Shown piece by piece: positions 15,020-23,171 of a stretch of 23,381 nt of DNA (position 1 is the stretch's first letter; each line of letters opens with the position of its first letter). The notes under the pieces were generated by a model. It ran no database searches, was not told where the DNA came from, and worked only from the letters and a program-made list of their open reading frames with translations. The stretch comes from JBEBVQ01 sp964636205 (lineage in GTDB: Bacteria > Bacteroidota > Bacteroidia > Chitinophagales > Chitinophagaceae): assembly GCA_964636205.1 (NCBI GenBank), contig CAZWPF010000047.1, forward strand, positions 1 to 23,381. Direction: 5' to 3'. The translations under genes and the position numbers were made by a program.

Positions 15020-15583
15020 CTACTCAAGTGGCACTAACATCTGAGTGATGTTGAAACGACCGTCGTAAATTTTGACACTATCGTAACCGGGTTCTGCCGG
15101 ATTCTCAGGATTTACATATTGCAGTACCCCCTCGTAGGATCCTTTATAGGCAGCACCTTCTGCAGTGATTGTAATGGAACCGTATCCGAAACCATCTTTG
15201 GCCATAAACAATTTTCCGGCGCTATCTTCATGACCCACGATATTATAAGAGATCACATTACCGAACACCGAATCCGGTATGATGTGATATTCGCCTGGTC
15301 CTACGAAGTTCTGTATAAACAGACTAATGGTCGCCACCGGTTTTTTGTTTACACTGGAAACACCACTAAGTGTCAGTTGTCCATCGAATAATGCCCAGGT
15401 GCCTTCTGTAAATCTTTTGTAAGAACTGTCGAAAAAGCCGTCGATAACACCTTCTTCGGCACCATCTAGAGCTGGCGGTCTTGGAATATTCCCCTGCGGA
15501 TCGGCCAGATAATCGCCATTATTGCAGGATGAAACTCCTATAATGCTGCCCAGAATCAAGATGGGGAACAGGAATTTTTTCAT
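15020..15583 (-). CDS. Small secreted lipoprotein of unknown function
   Basis: 187 residues from the ATG at 15583. MKKFLFPILILGSIIGVSSC is a lipoprotein signal with lipobox VSSC, and the mature protein begins CNNGDYLADP. A longer version from 15604 would start inside the predicted promoter and is rejected. The body is predicted mainly beta (TWALFDGQLTLSG, PVATISLFIQNFVGPGEYHI, SITITAEGAAYKGSYEGVLQ), with a small Gly-rich sheet and the C-terminal IYDGRFNITQM. This resembles the small beta-sandwich lipoproteins of Bacteroidota (possibly DUF6252-like), but I do not recognise it firmly. It is convergent with the barrel-protein gene and downstream of aspS on the same strand. Confidence 0.82.
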   Translation of the reverse strand: MKKFLFPILILGSIIGVSSCNNGDYLADPQGNIPRPPALDGAEEGVIDGFFDSSYKRFTEGTWALFDGQLTLSGVSSVNKKPVATISLFIQNFVGPGEYHIIPDSVFGNVISYNIVGHEDSAGKLFMAKDGFGYGSITITAEGAAYKGSYEGVLQYVNPENPAEPGYDSVKIYDGRFNITQMLVPLE

Positions 15584-15603
15584 GAACCTAAATTTAGATG
15601 CCA

Positions 15604-15633
15604 TAAAGATAAAAATGAGTTTTGTATTGCAAA
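15604..15633 (-). promoter_or_regulatory. Putative promoter of the lipoprotein gene
   Basis: On the minus strand TTTG (15630-15633) is followed after 18 nt by TATCTTTA (15604-15611), one mismatch from TAnnTTTG. It lies between the aspS stop and the lipoprotein start, giving a leader of about 15 nt. Confidence 0.5.
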
Positions 15634-15664
15634 ACCTTAAATTGAAAATAATTATCGAACACGA

Positions 15665-17434
15665 CTAGGAAATAATCCTCAATTGCAGTTCATCTAGCTG
15701 CGCGGTGTCTACAGAAGCGGGTGCATCCAACATGATATCCCTTCCTGCGTTATTTTTAGGGAATGCAATAAAGTCACGAATACTTTCTTGTCCTCCCAGC
15801 AGTGCGCAAAGTCTGTCGAACCCAAATGCCAATCCACCGTGTGGTGGTGCCCCATATTCAAAAGCTCCGAGTAAGAATCCGAATTTTTCCTGGGCTTCTT
15901 CCTTGCTCAAACCGAGTACATGGAACATTTTTTCCTGAAGTTCTCTCTGGAAGATTCTGATCGATCCACCGCCAATTTCAGTACCATTTAAAACGATATC
16001 GTACGCATTGGCTTTAATCGCGCCATACTGTGCCGGGTCATCCATCAAGTTTAAATGCTCGGGTTTAGGTGCAGTAAAGGGGTGGTGGCGTGCAGCCCAG
16101 TGTCCTGACTCCTCATCCTGTTCCAGAAGTGGAAAATCTACCACCCAGAGTGGTTTATAATCATCCGGATTTCGCAATCCTAAGCGATTACCCATTTCAA
16201 TTCTCAACTCGCTCATTGCCTTACGGGTTTTGGATTCAGCACCGGTAAGGATTAAGATTAAATCATTGGGTTGGGCATTGCAGAAGCCGGCAATGGTTTT
16301 TAGCCTTTCTTCGTCGAAAAACTTATCCGCACTACTTTTGAATGAGCCATCTGTATTGCATTTGATGAATAGCAATCCGCCCATGCCGATTTGCGGTCTT
16401 TTCACCCATTCCGTCAGTTCGTCGGTTTGCTTTCTTGAGTATTCAGCTGCATTAGGGACGCAGATGGCGAGGATGGTTGCAGCTTCGTTTGTGACTTTAA
16501 AATCGACTCCTTCGAGTGCGCTGCAATGAATTTTATTATTGACTTTTAGATTGTTTATTCTCATGTCGAACCGGATATCAGGCTTATCATTGCCGTAGTT
16601 CCACATGGCGTCTTCCCATGTTAATCTTGGAAAATCTTCCTGCATTTCGATGCCCTTGATTTCTTTAAAAACATGTTTGAACAGACCTTCGAACATCCGG
16701 ATGACATCTTCTTGCTCAACAAAACTCATCTCACAATCGATCTGTGTAAATTCTGGCTGTCTGTCTGCTCTTAAATCTTCGTCACGGAAGCATTTTACAA
16801 TTTGATAATAGCGGTCGTAACCACTAACCATTAATAACTGTTTAAATGTTTGCGGACTCTGAGGGAGTGCATAGAAAGTTCCGGGATTCATTCTGGAGGG
16901 AACGATGAAGTCTCTTGCACCTTCAGGAGTTGACCGAATCAATTGTGGAGTCTCGATATCCCAAAAGCCTTGACTGTCCAGATAGTTGCGCACGGATCTG
17001 TTGACTCTGTATCGCAATTCCATGTTTTTCTTCAATGGTGATCTGCGCAAATCCAGGTATCTGTATTTCATTCGCAGTTCTTCACCGCCATCGGTATCAT
17101 CTTCAATGGTAAATGGTGGCACTTTAGCCTTGTTAAGGATTTCGTACGCATTAACTTCGATTTCTATATCTCCGGTAGGTAATTTGGGATTCTTATTATG
17201 TCTTTCGATCGTGATGCCGGTAACCTGAATAACGAATTCCCGACCTAAAGGGTTGTTCTCTAGTTGATCGTTGAGTTGTTCATTAAAATAAAGCTGAGTG
17301 ATACCGTAGCGATCGCGTAAATCGACAAAAGTGATGCTACCAAATTTTCTAATGGTTTGTACCCAGCCGCAAAGGGTAACAGACTTGCCGGCGTCTTCGA
17401 TACGTAACTCTCCACAGGTGTGTGTCCGATACAT
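15665..17434 (-). CDS. aspS: Aspartyl-tRNA synthetase
   Basis: A 589-residue class IIb synthetase of normal bacterial length. The N-terminal OB-fold anticodon-binding domain (about 1-105) carries LCGWVQTIRKFGSITFVDLR. The catalytic core shows motif 2 around GYDRYYQIVKCFRDEDLRAD, then RQPEFTQIDCEMSF. The GAD insertion domain follows (about 290-410), and motif 3 is GLAFGFDRLCALLGG near residue 534. It charges tRNA-Asp in the cytoplasm. In the anticodon domain the site that is His in known non-discriminating enzymes appears to be Phe31, and Lys81 fits the second site, which hints at a discriminating enzyme; this is inference from remembered alignments. The start follows a 155-bp gap shared with the divergent zinc-ribbon gene. 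Confidence 0.97.
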   Translation of the reverse strand: MYRTHTCGELRIEDAGKSVTLCGWVQTIRKFGSITFVDLRDRYGITQLYFNEQLNDQLENNPLGREFVIQVTGITIERHNKNPKLPTGDIEIEVNAYEILNKAKVPPFTIEDDTDGGEELRMKYRYLDLRRSPLKKNMELRYRVNRSVRNYLDSQGFWDIETPQLIRSTPEGARDFIVPSRMNPGTFYALPQSPQTFKQLLMVSGYDRYYQIVKCFRDEDLRADRQPEFTQIDCEMSFVEQEDVIRMFEGLFKHVFKEIKGIEMQEDFPRLTWEDAMWNYGNDKPDIRFDMRINNLKVNNKIHCSALEGVDFKVTNEAATILAICVPNAAEYSRKQTDELTEWVKRPQIGMGGLLFIKCNTDGSFKSSADKFFDEERLKTIAGFCNAQPNDLILILTGAESKTRKAMSELRIEMGNRLGLRNPDDYKPLWVVDFPLLEQDEESGHWAARHHPFTAPKPEHLNLMDDPAQYGAIKANAYDIVLNGTEIGGGSIRIFQRELQEKMFHVLGLSKEEAQEKFGFLLGAFEYGAPPHGGLAFGFDRLCALLGGQESIRDFIAFPKNNAGRDIMLDAPASVDTAQLDELQLRIIS

Positions 17435-17589
17435 AAACTAGTAAATGTTTGAAATCGGATGCAAGATAAGCATTGCTGCCCAGCTGGTGGAGGATGAAAC
17501 TCTGTTTTTTATAAATTAACTTTTCAAAAATTATAGATAACGATTTGTTATAATGATTTTTTTTGTACCTTGTAGCCAGTTGATATAAT

Positions 17590-17862
17590 ATGTATACAGA
17601 ATTACCACAGTCTCGCATAACGATTAGGAATATGAGTTATGGTAAAATAGAGGTGCCGAACTTTGAGAAAGATAATGACGAATCCAGACTGCCGCGAGGG
17701 TGGTTTGTCAAAAACTACGGGAATCGTTGCCCTAAATGCAAAAAAGAAGAGTTGACCAGAATACACCGACCCTTTTTTATGAAATTGATTCCTTGGCCTA
17801 AAATTAGGCGATATCGTTGTGGTCATTGCAATAAATCCTGCTATCAGTTGAAAAAACCGTAA
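17590..17862 (+). CDS. Small zinc-ribbon protein of unknown function
   Basis: A 90-residue basic protein with two CxxC knuckles: NRCPKCKKEELTRI and, 24 residues later, YRCGHCNKSCYQLKKP. The arrangement predicts one four-cysteine zinc ribbon, with a Pro- and Arg-rich middle (PFFMKLIPWPKIRRYR). An in-frame ATG at 17632 (MSYGKIEVPNF) is a plausible alternative start that keeps the whole ribbon. No helices long enough for a membrane segment are seen. It is divergent from aspS and 61 bp upstream of feoA. I do not recognise a family. A nucleic-acid-binding or metal-handling role would fit the fold but is not shown. The invariant CxxC spacing argues that this is a real gene. Confidence 0.7.
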   Translation: MYTELPQSRITIRNMSYGKIEVPNFEKDNDESRLPRGWFVKNYGNRCPKCKKEELTRIHRPFFMKLIPWPKIRRYRCGHCNKSCYQLKKP

Positions 17863-17898
17863 AAATACTATCTGATAATACGGGCATTTTCCCCTGAT

Positions 17899-17918
17899 TT
17901 CGACATAACTTCGTCGAA
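17899..17918. promoter_or_regulatory. Inverted repeat just upstream of feoA
   Basis: TTCGAC (17899-17904) and GTCGAA (17913-17918) are separated by 8 nt and end 5 bp before the feoA start. The position suits an operator or a leader hairpin affecting translation. It does not match the classical Fur box. Confidence 0.3.
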
Positions 17919-17923
17919 TATAT

Positions 17924-18169
17924 ATGGATAATCAATCGAGTAAACTATTTCCTTTGTCTAAACTGGCCGTTGGTGCCAGCGCCAGAGTCCATTCGTTTTC
18001 TGAATCTGAAATCGCTTCTGTATTAGTCGAGATGGGACTGGTCCCCGGAGCCATAGTAGCCATGGAGCGGATAGCTCCTTTGGGCGACCCGATAGCAGTA
18101 CGCATTGCCGGATATACCTTGGCGATCCGTAAAAAACATGCTGCCAATATTTTTCTGGAGCCCCTGTAG
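17924..18169 (+). CDS. feoA: FeoA-family protein (stand-alone)
   Basis: An 81-residue protein with the SH3-like FeoA fold. The N-terminus LFPLSKLAVGASARVHSFSE, then the helix and hairpin VLVEMGLVPGAIVAMERIAP, LGDPIAVRIAGYTLAIRKKH and ANIFLEPL match the family pattern (LxxLxxGxxxxV, M-G-x-x-P-G, G-D-P-x, R-x-x-x-A). FeoA normally works with the membrane GTPase FeoB in ferrous iron uptake. No feoB is adjacent; a yajQ gene follows after 72 bp. It may act with a FeoB encoded elsewhere or have drifted to another partner. Confidence 0.87.
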   Translation: MDNQSSKLFPLSKLAVGASARVHSFSESEIASVLVEMGLVPGAIVAMERIAPLGDPIAVRIAGYTLAIRKKHAANIFLEPL

Positions 18170-18241
18170 TTCGGATCGTTTTGTCTGACTATTTTTTTTT
18201 ATTTTTACCAGTAAACAATATAATTAATAAATCAATAAATA

Positions 18242-18733
18242 ATGGCTTCTTTTGATATCGTTTCTAAAGTGGATTTACAAACTCTGGACAATGCGGTAAA
18301 TGTTGCTCAAAAGGAAATCGATAATCGCTTTGATTTCAAGGGCACCCATGTGGTAATGGAGTTGAATAAAAAGGATATGCAGCTTCAGGTTGAAGTAGAA
18401 AGCGATATGAAATTAAAGCAGGTAGAGGATGTGTTGATCACAAAAGCCATGCGCCAGGGTTTGGATGCAAATAGCTTTGATCTTTCTAAAGAACCCGTGG
18501 CGTCGGGTAAATATGTACGTAAGACAATTCCGGTACGCAATGGGATCGATCGGGATTTTGCGAAGAAGATTGTAAAAACGATAAAGGACAGCGGCCTAAA
18601 AGTGCAAGCCGCTATTATGGATGATACTATTCGGGTTACAGCCAAGAAAATCGATGATCTGCAACAAGTAATACAATTGTGCAAATCATCAGGATTTGAG
18701 CAACCCTTACAGTTTACAAATATGAAATCCTAA
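18242..18733 (+). CDS. YajQ-family nucleotide-binding protein
   Basis: A 163-residue protein matching YajQ (PF04461) over its whole length: MASFDIVSKVDLQTLDNAVN, then KEIDNRFDFKGTHVVMELNK, the internal LEKEP-like LSKEPVASGKYVRKTIPV, and the C-terminal half VQAAIMDDTIRVTAKKIDDL. It should form two ferredoxin-like domains. Family knowledge: a cytoplasmic protein that binds nucleotides; some members (for example in Xanthomonas) bind cyclic di-GMP and act with a transcription factor. Whether this one does is unknown. It is preceded by an AT-rich leader and followed closely by a lipoprotein gene on the same strand. Confidence 0.95.
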   Translation: MASFDIVSKVDLQTLDNAVNVAQKEIDNRFDFKGTHVVMELNKKDMQLQVEVESDMKLKQVEDVLITKAMRQGLDANSFDLSKEPVASGKYVRKTIPVRNGIDRDFAKKIVKTIKDSGLKVQAAIMDDTIRVTAKKIDDLQQVIQLCKSSGFEQPLQFTNMKS

Positions 18734-18786
18734 CTAAGGTGTTTCGTCATGTTTTAATTTCAGCTTTTCGCATTCCCGGGACACAA

Positions 18787-19260
18787 ATGCCGGGAGTGCA
18801 ATTACTGTTTACTTTATTTACTGTCCTTTTTGTTCTCGGTTTTCTATCATCTTGTTCCGGCTCCAAAAAAGCTATGAGTGCTAACATTAATCAGGTTGTA
18901 ATCATGGATCAGAGCGGGCGGGTTATTCCATTTGAAATTATAGAAGCACCGGTTTGGGACAATAAAAATGGATACTTATGTGTGAGCGTTCAATCCGATA
19001 AAAATGAATTGTTTCAGGTAAACGGAATCAATACCGATGAAATGCAACTGGTATATATCCGTGCCGGAAATGAAGGTAGCTTTAGTTCGGATCCACATCG
19101 GAGCAAAATTAAAAGGCACGTCAAGTCTGAAGAGTTTCAACCTGGCACCAATATCGAGTTGACCGGAAAATCGAAATTATATCAGGGAGATCAGTCATTT
19201 AGGGTAACTTTTACACTAACGGGCACCATTCCTGAACCTATCTCCATAATCACTTATTAA
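18787..19260 (+). CDS. Lipoprotein of unknown function
   Basis: 157 residues from the ATG at 18787. MPGVQLLFTLFTVLFVLGFL leads to the lipobox LSSC with mature start CSGSKKAMSA. The frame is open back to a GTG at 18739, but the 16 extra residues do not look like part of a signal peptide, so the shorter form is preferred. The mature part is mostly predicted beta strands (VVIMDQSGRVIPFEIIEAPV and SFRVTFTLTGTIPEPISIIT). No known domain recognised. It lies 53 bp after yajQ and 18 bp before the protease gene, so cotranscription with the protease is likely. Confidence 0.75.
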   Translation: MPGVQLLFTLFTVLFVLGFLSSCSGSKKAMSANINQVVIMDQSGRVIPFEIIEAPVWDNKNGYLCVSVQSDKNELFQVNGINTDEMQLVYIRAGNEGSFSSDPHRSKIKRHVKSEEFQPGTNIELTGKSKLYQGDQSFRVTFTLTGTIPEPISIITY

Positions 19261-19278
19261 AAGTTTAATTCCAAGCGA

Positions 19279-21768
19279 ATGAAAAGCCGTTTGTTCTTTG
19301 TTTTATACACCGCCGTTTGTTTCCCCGCAGCGGCTCAATCTATTCTGTCCGACCAAAATGCTACACTGGCAGCTGAATTCGCAGCCAAGTTTCGAGCAGA
19401 TAGTATCAAGGCGGCGGCAATCGCAAAAACCAATGATTTCCCCTTGTTTTTCGTGGATGAGAACGGCGTGATCGTTGGATTTGACGGATTTTCAGTAACT
19501 GGGATGATGGAGTTTAAGCGCACTTTTAATGCTGATGCAGGTACCTCCGTCGGAGTACAACACGTATGGCCGGGTGGATCGACCGGTACTTCGCTTACCG
19601 GAATACTGCCCGGCAACCGACTGGGTATTTGGGATGGAGGAGGGGTGCGATTAACGCATCAGGAATTCGGAGGACGGGTAACGCAGGTGGACGGAGCACC
19701 GGCTACCAGCGGTATGCACCCTTCACATGTGGCGGGTACGATGATCGCTAAAGGTGTAGAGCCGGATGCAAAGGGGATGGCATATGAAGCTAGTTTGAGG
19801 GCATACGATTTCAATAATGATAATTCTGAAATGACTAATGCAGCAGCAGGTGGAATGTTGATTTCTAATCATTCCTATGGTGCTGTCGCTGGTTGGTATT
19901 CATCGGGCGGTGAATGGTTCTGGTATGGAGATGTACGTGTGAGTGAAACGGAAGATTATCGATATGGATTTTATGATACGCGCGCAGCAAATTGGGATAA
20001 AATTGCTTTGAATAATCCTTATTATCTGATTGTAAAAGCCGCAGGCAACGACCGTGGTCGTAGTCATACCGGTAGTCATAAGGTAATGATCAATAATCGC
20101 TGGGAGACTAGTACTAAAGATCGGGATGCTGTCGGGCCTTACGATTGCCTGGCCAGCTATGCAGTTGCTAAGAATATTTTGACTGTCGGTGCAGTGAGGA
20201 AATTGCCGAGTGGGTGGACGAAACCATCGGATGTGGAGATGACGGATTATAGCGGTTGGGGTCCCACAGATGATGGTCGGATAAAGCCGGATTTAGTTGC
20301 TCCGGGACATAGATTAAGATCGGCTACAGATGCAGATGATGACTCTTATGGGAATGCCAATGGTACTTCAATGGCAACTCCGGTAGTTTCAGGTTCGCTT
20401 GCCCTAGTACAAGAGCAATTTTTCGATATGCATCAGCGCTATATGCGGGCTGCTACTTTGAAAGCAGTTGCAATTCATACCACCGACGAAGCAGGAAGTG
20501 CTACAGGTCCCGACTATGAATACGGCTGGGGATTGCTAAACGTTCCTCGTGCTGTAGGCGTGGTAATTGATCCGGAACCACATGTAATTCAAGAACGGGT
20601 ATTAAACAATAGAGACAGCTTTACACAATCCTATTATAGCGATGGCACAAATCCGGCGAGAATCACAATCAGTTGGACCGACCCCGCCGGGACACCTGTG
20701 GAGCCGGCTTTGGATCCTAAAGACTTAATGTTAGTAAACGATCTGGATATAAAACTGGTGCGGAAAGAGGATGGAGTAGTTTTTCGCCCTTATATTTTGA
20801 ATCCGGCACGCCCCGACGATGCAGCTACCACCGGCGATAACATCCGGGATAATGTAGAGCAGATTTATATCGCTGCCCCCAAAGCCGGTGGATACCGACT
20901 GATCGTAAGTCATAAAGCAGAGCTAAACCAAGGTTTGCCGCAGGCTTATTCATTAGTGGTAACCGGTTTTGAAACCGTGGCTCCTATTGCCGGTTTTAAA
21001 ATCGGGTCGGCAATCGGTTGCGTCGGTGCACCGGTCAAACTAGTAGATACCTCTCTCAATGATCCACATTCCTGGACATGGAGGATTAATAATGGGGCCA
21101 ACAATTTTACGGATTCCGTTGCGCAGCCTCAACTAATTTTTTCGTCCCCCGGTACTTATACAATTACCGCTTTCCTAAAAGTTGCAAACTACGCTGGTGA
21201 GGATAGTATTGAGCAGACTGTTACCGTACAAATATTCGATCGTCCGGAGCCGACCAGTATAAGCGGTAACAATCATTCAATAGCTCACAAAGAGGAGGTT
21301 TATCAGGTCGACGCCCGCCCGTGGTCTGTGTATCAATGGACGATTGAAAATGGAACAGTTCAAACAGGGCAGGGATCCAATGAGGTTACTGTGAAATGGG
21401 GCAATTTCTTATCCGGTCGGGTAAGTGTTCAAGAAATGGACAGCCGCGGTTGTTTTGGTGATACTGCTGTTATGGATATTACGCTGGAATGGGCAACCGG
21501 AATAAATGATGCCGAATCGACGAATATGGAGCTATATCCCAATCCGGCCTCAGAAAACCTGAATGTTCGTCTGTTTGTACCTTTTTCACAGCATATAAGT
21601 ATTAGCATAACTGATTTGTTGGGAAGAGTTGTTAAAGCCGAGAATTGGGATTTGCCGGCCGGAGATGTAGTAAAATCAATAGATTTACAGGGTGTCAATT
21701 CCGGAATGTATCTCGTTCAATTGGAGACGGCAACCGGATCAAAGGTGCAGAAAATTGCAATAGAATAA
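19279..21768 (+). CDS. Secreted subtilisin-like serine protease (S8) with PKD and T9SS domains
   Basis: An 829-residue protein with a signal peptide (MKSRLFFVLYTAVCFPAAAQ). The catalytic triad can be assigned as Asp119 (GIWDGG), His147 (HPSHVAGT, where the family usually has HGTHVAGT) and Ser364 (NGTSMATPVVSG), with oxyanion Asn257 (AAGND). A beta-rich P-type domain follows (about 430-570, ending AYSLVVTGF), then a PKD domain (about 572-660). The last ~80 residues, from MELYPNPASENLNV, are a type A T9SS sorting domain. Expected: export through the Sec system, then through T9SS, with surface anchoring or release and proteolysis outside the cell. Substrate unknown. An intact triad suggests activity. 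It probably shares a transcript with the lipoprotein 18 bp upstream. Confidence 0.93.
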   Translation: MKSRLFFVLYTAVCFPAAAQSILSDQNATLAAEFAAKFRADSIKAAAIAKTNDFPLFFVDENGVIVGFDGFSVTGMMEFKRTFNADAGTSVGVQHVWPGGSTGTSLTGILPGNRLGIWDGGGVRLTHQEFGGRVTQVDGAPATSGMHPSHVAGTMIAKGVEPDAKGMAYEASLRAYDFNNDNSEMTNAAAGGMLISNHSYGAVAGWYSSGGEWFWYGDVRVSETEDYRYGFYDTRAANWDKIALNNPYYLIVKAAGNDRGRSHTGSHKVMINNRWETSTKDRDAVGPYDCLASYAVAKNILTVGAVRKLPSGWTKPSDVEMTDYSGWGPTDDGRIKPDLVAPGHRLRSATDADDDSYGNANGTSMATPVVSGSLALVQEQFFDMHQRYMRAATLKAVAIHTTDEAGSATGPDYEYGWGLLNVPRAVGVVIDPEPHVIQERVLNNRDSFTQSYYSDGTNPARITISWTDPAGTPVEPALDPKDLMLVNDLDIKLVRKEDGVVFRPYILNPARPDDAATTGDNIRDNVEQIYIAAPKAGGYRLIVSHKAELNQGLPQAYSLVVTGFETVAPIAGFKIGSAIGCVGAPVKLVDTSLNDPHSWTWRINNGANNFTDSVAQPQLIFSSPGTYTITAFLKVANYAGEDSIEQTVTVQIFDRPEPTSISGNNHSIAHKEEVYQVDARPWSVYQWTIENGTVQTGQGSNEVTVKWGNFLSGRVSVQEMDSRGCFGDTAVMDITLEWATGINDAESTNMELYPNPASENLNVRLFVPFSQHISISITDLLGRVVKAENWDLPAGDVVKSIDLQGVNSGMYLVQLETATGSKVQKIAIE

Positions 21769-21848
21769 AGGTTTCTAATGTCCGACAGGCTCATTATATT
21801 TAGAAATCCGGAGTGTCAGTTTTAGCATTGCAAAGTACAACCCGAATC

Positions 21849-22409
21849 ATGAAATGGAGCTTGATTATTGTTGCTGTTTTTTTATCTCAGATATCTAATG
21901 CGCAGACAGGAGATATTAATCTGTTTAAATTGGTTTGCCAAGAGCTGAAGTTGATGGATGAACGGGTTCCGACTAAAAAGCAATTTGATGTTCTTGAACT
22001 GGTTTATGATATTAAAACCAACGAGCCATTTATATGGCATAATGAGGCCCTAAGTGCCGAAACCAAAAGGCTAATGGCGAAATACACATCCGAACAGCTT
22101 ATTGAGTTATTAGGTACACCCGAACTAAAAATTTTTCCTTTATCAGATACGCTCTTTATAATAGATAGTTCCTCGTATTTCAAGTCGACAGGGTTCACTG
22201 AAAGAGGGACTCATTTTACGGTAAAGAAATCTTGTCCCTCTCAAAGCCAAAAATGCATTTATTTCGACAAGGCTGAGAATAGAAAAACAGAAATTGTTTT
22301 GCCTTTTTATTTTCCTGAGGAGGACTATATCTATAATTTCTACTTCAAAAAAGAAGGTGCGAAACTCAGGTTTTCCAAGGTTGATATGAAGTATTGGTTG
22401 AAGAAATAG
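21849..22409 (+). CDS. Secreted protein of unknown function
   Basis: 186 residues from the ATG at 21849, which gives a clean signal peptide (MKWSLIIVAVFLSQISNAQ). A GTG at 21813 is open upstream but puts 12 unrelated residues in front. The mature protein is charged and mixed alpha/beta, with two cysteines nine residues apart (KSCPSQSQKCIYF) that could form a disulphide. It is rich in Tyr and Phe near the C-terminus (YFPEEDYIYNFYFKKEGAKL). No domain recognised. It is 80 bp after the protease gene on the same strand and convergent with another unknown secreted protein. Confidence 0.72.
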   Translation: MKWSLIIVAVFLSQISNAQTGDINLFKLVCQELKLMDERVPTKKQFDVLELVYDIKTNEPFIWHNEALSAETKRLMAKYTSEQLIELLGTPELKIFPLSDTLFIIDSSSYFKSTGFTERGTHFTVKKSCPSQSQKCIYFDKAENRKTEIVLPFYFPEEDYIYNFYFKKEGAKLRFSKVDMKYWLKK

Positions 22410-22442
22410 AATGTCTTTTCTGCAATTTCTAAAGCACCCGGT

Positions 22443-23171
22443 TTATTTTTTAATTAGTCTGGATCTGTAAAAATTCATCAAAGGGCTGCCTCTATTAAAA
22501 AAGGGCTCCTCTATAAAACTGTCTTCAATTGTATGGGTTTTATTGGGTTTGCCTTCATTCGCCCCTGCAGCCTTTAATACAGTTACATCCGTCAGGGTTA
22601 GCACCGGTACAAGCGTATTTTTTTCAAAATAGAAATATACATGGTATTGAAGCAGTTCTTCTATTTGAATAACTAATTTGATCACATGAAATTCATATTG
22701 CTCGCCGGAAATGCTCAAAGTAGTATCACCCGTATAGTAATAAGCGACCTTTTCATAATTCTGGAGCTTATAAAAAAATGGCATCATGCGGAATGTATCC
22801 TTTGGGTCCAGACTAGCAGAGAATAATTTTTTTCCATCTATCAATGAGGTGTAAGTAATGGATTTGCCGGTTTTACTGGCTTTTATATGATAGGCTCTGG
22901 CTTTTCTTTTGTCATTATAGCTGTAAACAGTATAAACCGGATAAGTTGGATCCTCGATCCAGTAGATGGTCTTGTCGGGATTTAAATAGATGTAGCGTCG
23001 ATAATAGTTGGTGTCTGGACCGGTTTTTTCAAAGGCAACATCGTATTTTTCAAGGGTGTTCGCTTTTATTGCATATTCCACGATTTTCAAGGTATCCCTA
23101 AAAATAGATTGTGCACTTGCGTTGTACCCCAAAAGCAAAAATCCCAAAAGCATCAATAATCTCATTGCCAT
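22443..23171 (-). CDS. Secreted protein of unknown function, beta-rich
   Basis: 242 residues with a signal peptide (MRLLMLLGFLLLGYNASAQ). The start is ATG at 23171 or 23165 (M3), and the second gives the more compact signal. The mature part is strongly aromatic and beta-rich (NYYRRYIYLNPDKTIYWIED, YPVYTVYSYNDK, QYHVYFYFEKNTLVPVLTLT) and has no cysteine. The pattern of short antiparallel strands resembles periplasmic or surface proteins of the LolA/LppX-like or DUF4292 type, but this is only an impression. Its 3' end is 33 bp from the end of the convergent gene, with no obvious terminator between them. Confidence 0.75.
   Translation of the reverse strand: MAMRLLMLLGFLLLGYNASAQSIFRDTLKIVEYAIKANTLEKYDVAFEKTGPDTNYYRRYIYLNPDKTIYWIEDPTYPVYTVYSYNDKRKARAYHIKASKTGKSITYTSLIDGKKLFSASLDPKDTFRMMPFFYKLQNYEKVAYYYTGDTTLSISGEQYEFHVIKLVIQIEELLQYHVYFYFEKNTLVPVLTLTDVTVLKAAGANEGKPNKTHTIEDSFIEEPFFNRGSPLMNFYRSRLIKK

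Noticed and set aside
15584..15604. Upstream start (15604) for the lipoprotein gene
   Set aside because: It would begin inside the predicted -7 element, and it places seven extra residues before an ideal lipoprotein signal peptide.
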